From Gracilaria caudata (taxonomy: Eukaryota > Rhodophyta > Florideophyceae > Gracilariales > Gracilariaceae): a stretch of DNA of 28,566 nt. Below the pieces are notes generated by a model. It was given only the letters and a program-made list of their open reading frames with translations, had not been told where the DNA came from and did not search any database. The stretch lies in the NCBI GenBank assembly GCA_030374735.1, contig JASCIV010000257.1, positions 1 through 28,566 of the forward strand, written 5' to 3'. Within the stretch, counting starts at the first letter, position 1, and each line of letters opens with the position of its first letter. The position numbers were made by a program, and so were the translations under genes. Shown here piece by piece: positions 17,918 to 27,893 of the stretch.

Positions 17918-18063
17918 GTTTCGTTTTGTTCTTGTAAAGCGATGCACGTTCGCGTTATACTCTGGTTGCTTGTGTTTGTGTCAGTTTACTATTTGTGCTT
18001 ATTCATTCATGTATATAGACTAGTACAAATGGACATGGAGGTGCGGGGCTGCGGGTTGCACTT

Positions 18064-18987
18064 TCAACGATTTGCAGAGCTTGGTGGCTTAACGTGTTTT
18101 GCTTGTTGTTGCTGCATCTGAGTGGCTGTTGCTGCCGCGGCCTGCTCCAGTTGTTTCACAACCGGTGCAATAGCTTCGTGCACAGAAACAATCACTTGTT
18201 GACTGGCTCGATCCATGTGTATCATTGCATTGGCAGCCATGGAGTCAACGGAATCCTCCATCCTCAAGAACGTGGGTCTCACAAACGCCGAGTACAGCAC
18301 AGCCGAGTTGGCGGCTCGATTCTTGGTGAGCCACGACAACAGCGCAAACGCAATGGTGTTATGAAACGGGGAGGTGATGAAGGAAGATGATGAAAACACG
18401 GTGCGAAGAAACAGACCATCGAAGGTGAATAATAGCGCGAAAATAATCCAGTAGCTTTGCCAGTTGCTGAGCGTGTTGTCGGCTTGCACGTCTCTGAGAT
18501 TGGTGTTGTCTGCATTAAAGGTAGAATCGTCATCGTCGTCATCGAGAAGTTGTACGACCACACTGGAGTTGGAGCGCCCCTCCATGCATTTGAAAGTGCG
18601 CCACGCCGGCGCCAAAACGCCCATGACGAAGATGGCGACGTACAGCGCAGCGTGAAGAAACATGAAGATGGCCATGAGCAGAGTGGCGCCCAGCACAATG
18701 TTGCGCATCATGACATCGGAAGACTGGTCGAGCGCGTGCGAGCGAACGCGCTGCTGCTGATGGTGGGGAGGCGAATAGTGGTTGTCACTGGAATGCATGG
18801 CGGAGTGGGCGCAGTGGGCGGAGTGACGGTGGGGTCGTCTGGTCGGGCGGGTGGGATTGGCGGTGGGGTTGGTGGTGGGGTTGGTGGTAGGTGCCTGCCT
18901 CATGAGCTCAGACATGTCAGGCAGTGGCATCCCGTTGGAGGCCAGCGCGTCGGTGAAAAAGCGGAAGCGAGACGAACGTGTCCTCAT
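18064..18987 (-). CDS. TB2/DP1/HVA22 (REEP/Yop1) family membrane protein
   Basis: A 307-residue protein. Residues 93-125 are a hydrophobic hairpin region. Residues 176-245 carry the family signature NWQSYWIIFALLFTFDG, then a second hydrophobic hairpin, FALLSWLTKNRAANSAVLY and SAFVRPTFLRMEDSVD. These proteins form wedge hairpins that curve tubular ER. The N-terminus (30-50) contains a run of NPT-type repeats, and 60-80 is His/Ser/Gln-rich. A run of six aspartates (149-154) sits between the two hydrophobic parts, an unusual acidic insert. The C-terminal 60 residues are amphipathic then Gln-rich. The start is the first in-frame ATG at 18987; MPLPD at residue 20 is an alternative. It is divergent from the small gene at 19400. 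Confidence 0.82.
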   Translation of the reverse strand: MRTRSSRFRFFTDALASNGMPLPDMSELMRQAPTTNPTTNPTANPTRPTRRPHRHSAHCAHSAMHSSDNHYSPPHHQQQRVRSHALDQSSDVMMRNIVLGATLLMAIFMFLHAALYVAIFVMGVLAPAWRTFKCMEGRSNSSVVVQLLDDDDDDSTFNADNTNLRDVQADNTLSNWQSYWIIFALLFTFDGLFLRTVFSSSSFITSPFHNTIAFALLSWLTKNRAANSAVLYSAFVRPTFLRMEDSVDSMAANAMIHMDRASQQVIVSVHEAIAPVVKQLEQAAAATATQMQQQQAKHVKPPSSANR

Positions 18988-19399
18988 CTCGATGGCGTGT
19001 AGCGTGAACGCAGCGCGGAGGTCAGCGAAGCGCAACAATCAACGAGGCGCAGCAATCAAAGCGCCCCCAACCACGGAGCAGCGGCGCGCACTTCTGATGC
19101 GGTGCCCGTAGCTCGCGGCAGCTGCCGACAGCGACCCCCGGGGATGAGCGTTCCGGCGCGTGCAAAATTGGGCGTAACGGTGGCGGTCATCGATTCGACA
19201 CACACGCCAAACGGGTGCCCGCCTGGCGAATGACGTCACGTCTGCGCCACGTGGCCAGCAGCTGGCGCGCGCCAATCAGCGCCGCGGCCCTGGAATCGAA
19301 CCGCCTCCGCCGCTTCGATCTCGCCCTCCGCGCGTGTGTAAACGCGGGCGTGCCCCCCTTTCCGCGCCCCGCCGCTGTCCGCCACCGTCATCGCGCGTC
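18988..19399. promoter_or_regulatory. Bidirectional promoter region with CRE, E-box/G-box and CCAAT motifs
   Basis: A head-to-head spacer of 412 bp. It holds a perfect cAMP-response-type palindrome TGACGTCA (19231-19238), a CACGTG core (19248-19253) and a CCAAT box (19272-19276) within 46 bp, near the middle and nearer the rightward gene. TGACGTCA and CACGTG are classic bZIP and bHLH/bZIP sites in plants and other eukaryotes. Their use here is inferred. Confidence 0.5.
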
Positions 19400-19837
19400 A
19401 TGGACGCGTCTGCCGCTCCCGCTTCGTCGCCACCTGCGCGCGCGCAGCCGCGCGTGCTGCCGGACTCCGCGTTGCACGCCGCGCGGCTGCGACGCTTGCC
19501 GGACCATGTGCCGTCGCTCACCGTGTGCACCATGCACGTGGCGCGCTTCGTGGGCGCTAATGTGTCCGCCATGAACCACAGGATCTCGCGTCTTGTGCCG
19601 CCCAAGCGCGCGCCTTCTCCCGCTCGCACTCAGCTCGTCGCTTCTGACGTCGCGGCGCCCAACTTCTACGGCAGCAGCAGCTCGGCGTACCAGCGCCGGT
19701 ACAAACGGTATGTGGACGCCGCCGCCACTGGCGAGCAAGCGCGCGCTAGCTCTGCCACACCCGTGTTTTCTGGGAGTGATGCTTCCAAACATACCGCGCG
19801 TATGCTCAGGCTGCATGACCGCACCTCCGCTGCTTAG
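19400..19837 (+). CDS. Hypothetical protein, 145 residues
   Basis: An open frame from the ATG at 19400 to 19837 in a GC-rich tract. I do not recognise the protein. The first 25 residues are Ala/Ser/Pro-rich. Residues 28-70 look the most ordered (LHAARLRRLPDHVPSL, then VARFVGANVSAMNHRISRLV). The middle and C-terminal parts are Ser/Ala/Arg-rich and include YQRRYKRYVDAAATG. It shares a probable bidirectional promoter with the HVA22-type gene, which supports its being expressed. It converges with PEX11 (about 125 bp between stops). An opposite frame is also open because of composition, so this remains tentative. Confidence 0.5.
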   Translation: MDASAAPASSPPARAQPRVLPDSALHAARLRRLPDHVPSLTVCTMHVARFVGANVSAMNHRISRLVPPKRAPSPARTQLVASDVAAPNFYGSSSSAYQRRYKRYVDAAATGEQARASSATPVFSGSDASKHTARMLRLHDRTSAA

Positions 19838-19963
19838 CTTCTGCTGTTACCATATCACCGCAAGTAAAAAAAGTTATGTCTTTCTTTTAACACTCTCAAG
19901 CATTTCAATCACGTCTTTGTTTCTACATGTGCCCTACCTTCCTATACGTTCACGTCCGGTGCT

Positions 19964-20761
19964 TCACTCGCTGTTCGGTTCGATCACTTCGTCGGCGGGC
20001 CAAGTCTGCCAACATCCCACTGCGCTACTCACCACCCCACACCCGCCCACCAGCGCCGAGTGGAAGCCGCGTTGCGTGCTCAGGCTGCTCGAGACCACCA
20101 GATCCGACAGTTGTTTGGTGCAAGCCACCATCGCACATCGCTGCAATCTCATCAAAGCGCCCATTTCCTTACGAGCCGCCTGTCGTGTACCCTCCTCCAC
20201 TCCCTCATCCTCGTCGTCACTCTGCTGTCGCTTACTCTCCGTCTTCATGAGTAGCTCGCGTGTGAGTCGGTGACGACGCCGAATCTCCATCAATGTCACC
20301 ACTGCGCTGAACAAGCCGCTCATCACCGACAGCATCCAAAACCGAGCCGCTCTTCTAGAAGCCCTTGACGCGTCGCGCTTTATCACGCCCATCTTGCACA
20401 AAAACGTCACATTGTCACACACATAGTATGCAAACAACGCCAAATCTGACACCAAGTTGCTAATCTCCATGCTGGTGTTTGGAATTCTCAGCAAGTCGTG
20501 ACGACGTTTCACGTACACAGACGTCCATTTCAACAAGCGACTGATCTGTCTTGAAGTTGCCAGCGCAGATTCCACAGCGTATAAGACGGACGTTGACGCG
20601 GTGCTTGCCGTCGTGCTACCGCCTGTTTGTCGCACGCCGCGGAGCAGCTTGCAGACGTACTGCGCAAGCCTGAGAAGCTTGTCGCGCCCTTCGGAGTTGG
20701 ACAGCGCGCGGTGCCAGGTATCAATTACCAGTGGCGAGCAAGCCACACGCTCAACCGACAT
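19964..20761 (-). CDS. PEX11: Peroxisomal membrane protein PEX11
   Basis: An intronless 265-residue PEX11-family protein. The N-terminal amphipathic helix motif is clear: LSNSEGRDKLLRLAQYVCKLL (residues about 20-40), followed by SALATSRQISRLLKW (65-79), the two blocks shared by PEX11 proteins. Next come hydrophobic stretches (about 99-126 and 142-162) with the basic MEIRRRHRL turn, and a C-terminal hydrophobic segment near 235-253. The family elongates and divides peroxisomes by binding and tubulating their membrane. The loop at 175-195 is acidic (DDEDEGVEEG). The start ATG at 20761 is well placed. It neighbours other organelle membrane genes, but nothing points to shared regulation. Confidence 0.9.
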   Translation of the reverse strand: MSVERVACSPLVIDTWHRALSNSEGRDKLLRLAQYVCKLLRGVRQTGGSTTASTASTSVLYAVESALATSRQISRLLKWTSVYVKRRHDLLRIPNTSMEISNLVSDLALFAYYVCDNVTFLCKMGVIKRDASRASRRAARFWMLSVMSGLFSAVVTLMEIRRRHRLTRELLMKTESKRQQSDDEDEGVEEGTRQAARKEMGALMRLQRCAMVACTKQLSDLVVSSSLSTQRGFHSALVGGCGVVSSAVGCWQTWPADEVIEPNSE

Positions 20762-21596
20762 GACCAGGCTCGTTGTTGTTTGTACGGATGGATGTTTTCG
20801 TCGGCGCTAAAGGTCGCGAGCGAGACTGTGCGGATTGAAGTTGGCTCAACCGCGGTGTGCTCGCGGCGATACGCAGCGCGTTTATGAATTGTTGCGCCGC
20901 GTGGTGAACGGCTAGATATCGTCGTTGAAACTCAACGAACACTGCGAAAATGGCGCCAAAAAGAGGCACTGCTTTGAATTTTTGAGTAACGGCTAGCATC
21001 ATGTTCCACCGAAAATAGATTGAAAATTTTTTGCCTCGAGTGATGAGATGCAATCTCGTCAGCGCCCTTCACCTCTTTCGAGAATGCTACATGATTATTC
21101 GCTGAGCATGCACATGCACGCCATGATCACTATCATCATCATCCATCATCACCAATCGTTGTACCTTTCCTATTTGCCACTTCCACGGGGAGATCTTCGG
21201 CGATTAAAGACTTTAACAACAAAACGCACAGTTACACCACCAGATTTATGAAGGACGACTTGTGCTATTGACTGCTTGGCGTTATAATTATACAGTTTTC
21301 TGCTGAAAAGTGTTGGCACGTACATCTTTGTCGTTTCTACAAAAGAGCGGCATTGCTAACCTGTTTTTTCTTCTGCTTCACCGTAGGAGTTGTGCTCTAA
21401 TTCCTAACACAACTGAAATTTATGTGTAAGATACTTCTCTCTCCTTAAAAAGGTGAGAATTCTGTGTGGCGATTCCATAATTATCTTTCTGAGCGACTTC
21501 TGTCGGTATTCTCTTTGACGACAAAATATATTCTACGACGACTAGCGGTTGTCAATGGCAACTTAAAGAAGGGATGCTCTCAATATTTCTTTACTC

Positions 21597-21643
21597 CCAG
21601 ACCACATTCACAGCTAACAAGTTAGCTGTGATTTGTGGTCTGG
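21597..21643. repeat. 47-nt near-perfect hairpin
   Basis: CCAGACCACA pairs with TGTGGTCTGG and CACAGCTAAC pairs with GTTAGCTGTG, separated by a small internal loop (TT against ATT) and closed by two A residues. The stem is 20 bp. A further TTAGCTAAC copy follows at 21650-21658. It could be a tiny folded-back element or encode a structured RNA. Confidence 0.7.
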
Positions 21644-21996
21644 AAATATGTTAGCTAACTTGTTTGTTTGCTCTGCTCCTTGCTTCTGTTCTCCGTTACT
21701 CACTATTAGGAATAGTTCAATCTCCCCTGCGTCTCAAAAAGGCAGCGCCAAGCCATTTATCTCCGTTACCGCTACCGTAACTGCTCACAATCCAAAAGCC
21801 TAGGCTACGCTTGTAGATCTTGCAAGCCGAATTGTTGTATTACTGGTGTTGGGCTGTCCATTGTAATCTTATCTTGCTTATTTATGGCTCGCTGTTGCTG
21901 TGTTCGTTCAAGGACTCCTGGATGCTGCACAAATGATGGTGGTGGATGTGATATGCTTAATGTAGCTAGGCTCAAATTTGATGGAGCTCGATGTTG

Positions 21997-22024
21997 TTAT
22001 ACCCCCTCTCAATAGGGGGTATAA
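21997..22024. repeat. 28-nt perfect hairpin
   Basis: TTATACCCCCT (21997-22007) pairs perfectly with AGGGGGTATAA (22014-22024) around the loop CTCAAT. It is GC-rich in the middle and AT-rich at the ends. Function unknown. Confidence 0.7.
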
Positions 22025-22791
22025 GATTGCATTAGTTCGACGGCTTAAAATGGATGTCCAAGCCAAATGTTATCTTAGCCGCCGAAGCCGCTGCCAATCA
22101 AAGTGCCCATTAAGTGTTGGCTCATTTCAGTTTCATGCTCAACTCCTAACGCCTTTACCGCGTGAATCCATGAATTACAAATCATTTGAAGACAAGTATT
22201 TATAAGATCTCATAATGTTCACGTTTGGCTGTGTAGGTCAAGAATATTCTTACGCAGCATATAATGAGGTGTAGATACGGCAAGGAGCGTGACTTTGCCA
22301 GTTCAGTGCACAAGGGGCTTGTCTACAATTCAAGTGGTTTGCTGCGAAGACGCGTGCGCTCGTGCATTGCATGGTTTTCACCTAAACGTTTGTTCGACTT
22401 ACCCGAACAACATGTTCCTTGAGTGGCTTAACGAAAACCGCCACCAGTCGCAGTTCAGTATGAGGCGCTGGTGGTAACAGCACAACCCATCCAACCGCTC
22501 CAACGCGCCTCTACCACACCCGCGATCCAATCCATTTGGAGTCCTCGACCTTTATGAGACACACAATTGCATCTCGCCCCATTTAAATCTTCATTTTCTG
22601 GGTATGACTACAATGCAAATGGGAGTGTCCTTTACCGTTCTTCGTTATCACGGTGCATTGTATACCTATCACATGTTTAGAGAAGATTGTTCTAGTAAGA
22701 GTGGGAAACGCGAGCGAAAGAAGTATTGAGCACTATGTTCTGGTTCTCATTTGCTATGATCTATAAGTGATAGACTATAACGGCATCAATC

Positions 22792-23822
22792 TCACCGCAA
22801 GTAAAGGTTCGAGCCAAGAAAATGAGCGACTTGTGTGGGGAAGATATACCTCTCGAGTACAAATGCGCCCGTTTTCGCTATCACAGTGCCATCATGCATG
22901 ATCTCAAGCATCAGAGAACCCGGAAAAGGATACTCACCTATGGAATGCGGTGCTCTCCTCACACACAAGCCGGTAGAGACATTCACGATTTTCAAAACGA
23001 AACCCTCATCCCAAGCCACAAAATCACCGTTCATTCGAATACTACAGTAGGGTGCTGGCCCTACCTCACGATGGAGACGATAGGTCTTCGTTTCGTCAAC
23101 GTACAAGGTACATCTAGTAGAGCTTCGAATGACGAGCCCTTCTTCTTTCAGAAGCATGGCGTACCCCTTTCTAATCATCTTCATCGGCCTGATCTTAATA
23201 TCAGATTTTTCGCCCTTCAGGCTGTTTTCATTCCAAAACCACCATTTTTTGCAGTGCAGAGTTACGAAAAGCTGCCCATAGGAACAAGTAACATGGCAGC
23301 TTACGGGATATGGTATCTTGCGAACGACATGTGAATTATCATCGGCTTTTCGAATCGAATACGCCAAGGAAGAGGAGGAAGGCATAATCGCATTACCAGC
23401 AATACAATGTCATGTTATGGCTGATACAGAGTTAACTTTATGTACGGGGCAGCGCACAATCTGTCCTGAGAATCTTCAAAAAACGCAACATGCTTGCAGA
23501 GACCAATGCGGCAGTATCACCATCAACAAACACAAGGTGGTCCACTTCGTCATTCAGGCGAAAGGCTTTGAGGCTTAAAATAGTGCTTGTTAGAAGGTCG
23601 ATTGTAAGACGAGAAACAAAGTGTTTGCGAGAAAAGCCTGGTGTACGAGGTGGCGATGGGCATATCTGACTCTTGCACCACCATGGAGACATTGTCATGG
23701 ATTGGGATGCCTAAGTTGTATTCTTTGAACACTCTTAGCGGGGGGCTCGAGCAGTTCAAACCCCAACATCTTGATTTGTACGAGGGATCTTTTGAGCTGG
23801 TGCCACCTACCCGGAGTACCAT
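22792..23822 (-). pseudogene. Broken reading frame of a possible beta-propeller-like protein
   Basis: Three consecutive - strand frames read like one protein. Frame A starts at an ATG (23822) and ends usefully near 23640. Frame B takes over at the FSRK/FSQT overlap and runs to about 23450 (LTIDLLTSTILSLKAF, VDHLVFVDGDTAALV, LRFLKIL). Frame C is open from about 23409 to 22792 (ATG at 23385, 197 residues; FVTLHCKKWWFWNEN, TLYVDETKTYRLH, FVAWDEGFVLKIVN, GTVIAKTGAFVLER). The repeated short beta-strand-like units suggest a WD40- or propeller-type fold, but I recognise no family. No plausible GT-AG intron repairs the A/B change. The 197-residue frame might still be a real gene of its own. Confidence 0.4.
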
Positions 23823-23828
23823 GCCAGT

Positions 23829-23940
23829 AAAGGTGAGTAAATTTCCTCACCTTTTCGACTGGGTGAGTTTGGGTGAATTTGGGTTAGGTCCCACTCACCC
23901 AAACGAGGTGAACTCACCCCACTCGGGGGTGAGCTCACCT
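23829..23940. repeat. Cluster of GGTGA/TCACC inverted repeats
   Basis: Many GGTGA and TCACC units lie within 112 bp. AAAGGTGAG (23829-23837) pairs with CTCACCTTT (23846-23854). GTTTGGGTGA-type units near 23866-23876 pair with the ACTCACCCAAAC block at 23892-23903. GGTGAGCTCACC (23928-23939) is a perfect 12-bp palindrome. The tract can fold on itself extensively. Confidence 0.6.
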
Positions 23941-26029
23941 GAACTCCCACCCCGGCCAGGGCCGCTTGTGCCGTTTCCCGCCGCCGTCCTTGACAAACCT
24001 GCCCTTCTCGCCGCTTCCCGTCCCGACTCGCTCGGAATAATGCGTCCTCGTTCGCGTCGCTGCCCTTCGTTCTTGTAGCCTCCCTTGGTTACCGACTTAC
24101 ACCGCCACCTCAAGCCGTCGCCAATGGTCGCCACTTATTAATATCGCTATGTGTCGCCCCCTTGCGTTGCTGCCTCGCGTCGTGCAATGAACTTAAAACC
24201 GCAGTGCTCATTAATTCACTGGCAGTGAACTTCTGGAAGTAACGCTACCTTCGTACCACAACAGCATGGAAACAAGCCTTGACCCAAGAGCTTGCTTTGA
24301 CGCACCTGACCGTATCATATCCGTGAGATAGTTTCCTTGAGCACTCGTGAATACGGTGTGATAAACCAAGAAACTCATTTTCGTTCCCTGCGGTGCGAGG
24401 GCCTCTTAAGGCGAGCGCAAGTATCTGATTTCAGTTAAAACTGCAGAAAGCTAACGCGCGTGCTCTGTTACCCTTGCAGCTGTTAACGGAGGGCACTGTA
24501 GAAGTTATTGAGCATTCCCGGACGATCTCACCGCCCAAACCACGAAACACGGTAACTTCATAAGGGTACACACCAGCATCTGCATTGCAGTGGAAGACAT
24601 GTCATCTTGACGTCGCCAACTGGTCCATCTTTGCGCAGTGAGCCGCTGCTTGCAAGATGAGAACATAGAGCAAAAATTTTCCCGAAGATGAGGAAGCAAG
24701 TTTCGCGGCCAACAAGCAGCTTTGGGGCCATCTCCCCAAGACCAGTGCAGATTCCGTATCAGGCATTGTCTCGGGCATCGAAGTCATGGAAACGAACTGT
24801 CCAGTCTGACGCTGACGACTACGATAATCCCAGAAACGTTAACCAGCCTCATTCGCCGGCCTGATGCCCCGCTTTGAGCCACCCCCGTAGGTCGTCGGCA
24901 ATTCGGCCTTTTGCACACCTAGCCGCAAGCATAGCGCCACAATTGCAATTGAATGCACAAACGCCAAGCGTTTCACTGCAGAAATAACCGCTTACCACCG
25001 CAAAAGTTTCCGCTGCCTTAGCCGTCGTAGGCAGACGGTCAACAATCCTGACTTGCAAGATAATAGCTGGATAACGGATGAAGCATCTGCAGAACTGAGA
25101 GCCAGGTGATCATCTCAATGGTCGTAGCTGGTTGTATTCCACTCTTTCGACAAGCACTGACCACGTTGGTTGTAATTTTGGTGGGACTTGGCGAGGCTTC
25201 CTTTGCAAGCATCATTCCCGTCCTTATTAATCGATCATCCATTGCTGGGTCGAGAACCTCACTTACAGCGAACCGTGCTGCTGGACTCATTTCTTCATCG
25301 GAGCTTCCCTGATGTTCACAAGTGCATATGTTTCGCTCTCTTGCTTCGTATTTCTCATTTCGGAAATGTGGATCCGCACTGCGCTTCAGACCCACAAGAA
25401 GGATCACAACCTTTGCCCACTGATCCATTACTAAGATAACTACAACGATCGGGTTCTACACAACGATCAACCCCTTGTCCGAATTACGAGAAAACATAAA
25501 GAGAAACCGAATACGAATCAGCGAACATGTACATGTACGCCCTGCAAGGTCCAACACGATTGTGCTAGACTGCCTTAACGCCTTGTGTATCCGACCTGAA
25601 TCCCTTGCATGCTTTTTACTGCTGAATGAGGCATACGTGGTTGTCTCTGTATGGCAATCATTTTCGTAAGTATGATGAAGTTATTTTGTCACGTTGATCG
25701 AGAGGAACGCGACAAGATCAACGTTTGTTCGCTCCTATCCGCCAGGCCCCATTCTGTCATCACCGTCGTGAATTTACGAGTTTGGGTCATAACAAAGAAA
25801 AGGTTGATAGAACTTGCTCTTCATAAAGGCGGCAACACGCAGGACAAGTTTTGAACGAGTTTGTAGCCGCTTTGGCTTTATATTAAGATGACTAGTAGCT
25901 TTCATGGAACCCTGATTTTGCTCATCCGGGGCCCCAAAGGGGTGTGTACCAGTTTGCTTGCGCGTAAACTACATTTTGATGCGCATACTTTTCGTTGATT
26001 GTAGTTCTATTCCAATCGCAGCATATACT
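23941..26029. other. Gene-poor region of about 2 kb
   Basis: No gene supported. On the - strand, frames at 25039-25428 and 24849-25058 have protein-like composition (for example a Cys-rich GVCAFNCNCG stretch), but they lie in different frames and match nothing I know. They may be remnants of a decayed gene or transposon. Confidence 0.35.
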
Positions 26030-27010
26030 CTAGGACTGGTTGAGTCGCTTCCTCAGTTGTGCGATCGCAGAGCGGACCTCTCCGATAGCACGTCCACACT
26101 TCATTCGCTTTTCTCGGATTTCCTGAACAATGTCCACCGGCGTATCTTTGTCGCCGCGCAGCCCTTCACTGCCTTGCCCGCCGTCACAGCCGCCTCTTTG
26201 CGCAAATTCTCCAGTATTTCAATGTTCTCTTCTAGTTTCTTACGCGCCGAGCAGTCCTGTTTCTTTTCCTTCTTGGCTTTCGCCTTCTCTTACTCTAGTT
26301 TATCTTTCGTTTTCTTGCAGTATTTGTCAGAGCTGACTGCAGCTCCAGCCATCTCTGCAGCTTTCAAGCTCTGGTCAAATGCGTTGCAAGCCTCAATTGT
26401 AACATCCAGCGCCTTGCGCACACATTCTGCTACCGAATCCTGCACAATCTTGGCATCGCCAAAGATTTTCCATCTATTCCTCCTCAGTCACTTCCGCCCT
26501 CACTTCATCGATTGCATTTAGTTCATCATTGATAGTAGCAACTTCACTTTGTACTTCTGTCACAAGTTCGTGCGCATTCACACTCTTCGAATGACGCGCA
26601 TCCCTTTTAGCATTCACAGCCGCCTCCACCGTATCCAACATATAATCAAAAGTAGTGCATGATCCAGCTCCGAGAGTCCGATGGCATCCGAAGAGTACCA
26701 GCTCGCTCGGAATCGTGTTTTCCATCGCCGTGTGCACCGCACAGCTTGACCTCTTGCACTTCTCATACCCGAGACAATCACACTTGTACGACGCTTGGCA
26801 CACCCCCGACAGGCACGAGCCCTTGCCCTTGTATTTTAGGCATGATCCCGACGGAGCAGACTGTAAGCACGGACAGGATTCATCGCTTATGATGCACTCA
26901 GGTCTGAATTCAGACGTCCCAACCGCTTGTGCATGAGAATAAGCGTATAAAAAAGAGCCCAACACATACAAACAAACACATACGGCAATTCCGGTATTCA
27001 TCATGGCCAT
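26030..27010 (-). pseudogene. Frameshifted gene for a secreted Cys-rich / coiled-coil protein
   Basis: An intact frame from the ATG at 27010 to the stop at 26474 encodes 178 residues: a signal peptide (1-29, hydrophobic core ICVC/LYVLGSFLYAY type, cut near AHAQA), a domain with ten cysteines between 39 and 90 plus two more at 109 and 118 (CPC, SYKCDCLGYEKC), then a helical acidic stretch. Immediately past the stop the - strand continues as helical, Lys/Glu/Ala-rich coding-like sequence in a +1-shifted frame (KIFGDAKIVQDSV, CNAFDQSLKAAEMA). That frame contains one in-frame TAA (26290-26292). A second shift near 26153-26165 leads into a third frame (DTPVDIVQEIREKRMKCG) that ends cleanly at 26030-26032. 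Two frameshifts and one nonsense codon indicate a decayed gene, originally about 325 residues. Function unknown; a cell-surface or extracellular role is inferred from the signal peptide. A working shortened protein is possible. Confidence 0.72.
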
Positions 27011-27893
27011 TGTTTGAAAAGTTCTCGATGTAGATTTAGAAACGGGGTGAAGATGCGAACTGATGACGGTGATGCAGTGTGTGATCGGTAGACTGTGCGC
27101 TTTGACTGGGGGTGGAGTTGTAATAAATCTTGGAACACGCCGGGAGCACGGGCTTTTATACTCATGTTGAAGTTGACGTCTCGTCGGTTTGGTAGCAAAA
27201 AAACGTGACCTTTCTCCCAATTCAAACTGCTTACGTCCAACCACGGAGGCGGGAGTAGTGGGGTACGTCTGAGGAAAGAGGGGAAGAATACTCTCGGATG
27301 CGAAAGACGGTGACAGTAATTGAAAGCAAGCTGCGTTGATTCCAGCCCATTAGGACAAACCGCATCACGTCACGAACCGTCGTAATCAAGAGATAGGTTT
27401 TGCTGTTTGGCCCTTGGGGGCAGCATTGCTTTGAGCTGCCCCTGTTAATATCTAGTTCCCGAGCAGCGCATCCGAGTTTCTTGAGCCATGACTACGAAGG
27501 TGCGCTACCCTTGTGCTTGCATCTTCGCATCCAGCCTCCGAGATAAGCAATTCAGGTTGCTTTACTGCCCTGGCACGAACGGTTCTCCAGTAAAGCTAAT
27601 GCCACCAGACTCGTCACGATCAGTTCGGCATAACGCGGAGCTCAAGCGAGCTGAATCGCGTACTGTAGCGTTCTACGAAGGTAACCTCACATAGGTTTTT
27701 GATCTTACCTCCGTACTGTGCATCACGCGTGACTCACTCATTATCTCGTCCACATCCCCCTCTGTTGCGACGTGCAACGTCAGCCGAACCCCTAAATTGA
27801 TGTCACTTTCTTGTACCCCTGTCCACAATGCCCAGGTCATGGACCCAACACGAGTACCGACCTTCCTGCTGATGAATTCCGTGAAGCTCCTGT
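27011..27893. other. Spacer between the Cys-rich gene and the copine
   Basis: It holds the promoter of the Cys-rich gene (TATA box below). An ATG frame at 27488-27694 (+, 68 residues) and an opposite ATG-less frame at 27673-27897 match nothing recognisable. Confidence 0.35.
27151..27160 (-). promoter_or_regulatory. TATA box for the secreted Cys-rich gene
   Basis: On the - strand the sequence reads TATAAAAGCC, 141 bp upstream of the ATG at 27010. It is a canonical TATA element, well placed for a leader of about 110 nt. No other gene start in the window has so clear a match. Confidence 0.5.

Larger units (their letters stand above)
20762..22791. other. Gene desert of about 2 kb with two strong hairpins
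   Basis: No gene can be supported. The sequence turns AT-richer here and stays so to the right edge. It contains the hairpins at 21597-21643 and 21997-22024 (listed separately). Short frames such as 21978-22205 match nothing. Confidence 0.45.

Noticed and set aside
24505..25428. Decayed P-type ATPase or transposon gene on the - strand
   Set aside because: A phrase like SACRKSGIQPATTIEMITW briefly recalled the ATPase hinge motif, but the DKTGT and GDGxND motifs are absent and the frames do not connect.
26474..26510. A short intron explaining the first frame change of the Cys-rich gene
   Set aside because: The only GT...AG option (GTGAGG to TAG) is 30 nt, a multiple of three, and does not lead into the coding-like frame.
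25958..26521. 187-residue + strand frame rich in Ser/Leu/Phe
   Set aside because: It is antisense to the helical Lys/Glu/Ala-rich sequence of the broken Cys-rich gene, whose - strand reading is far more protein-like.
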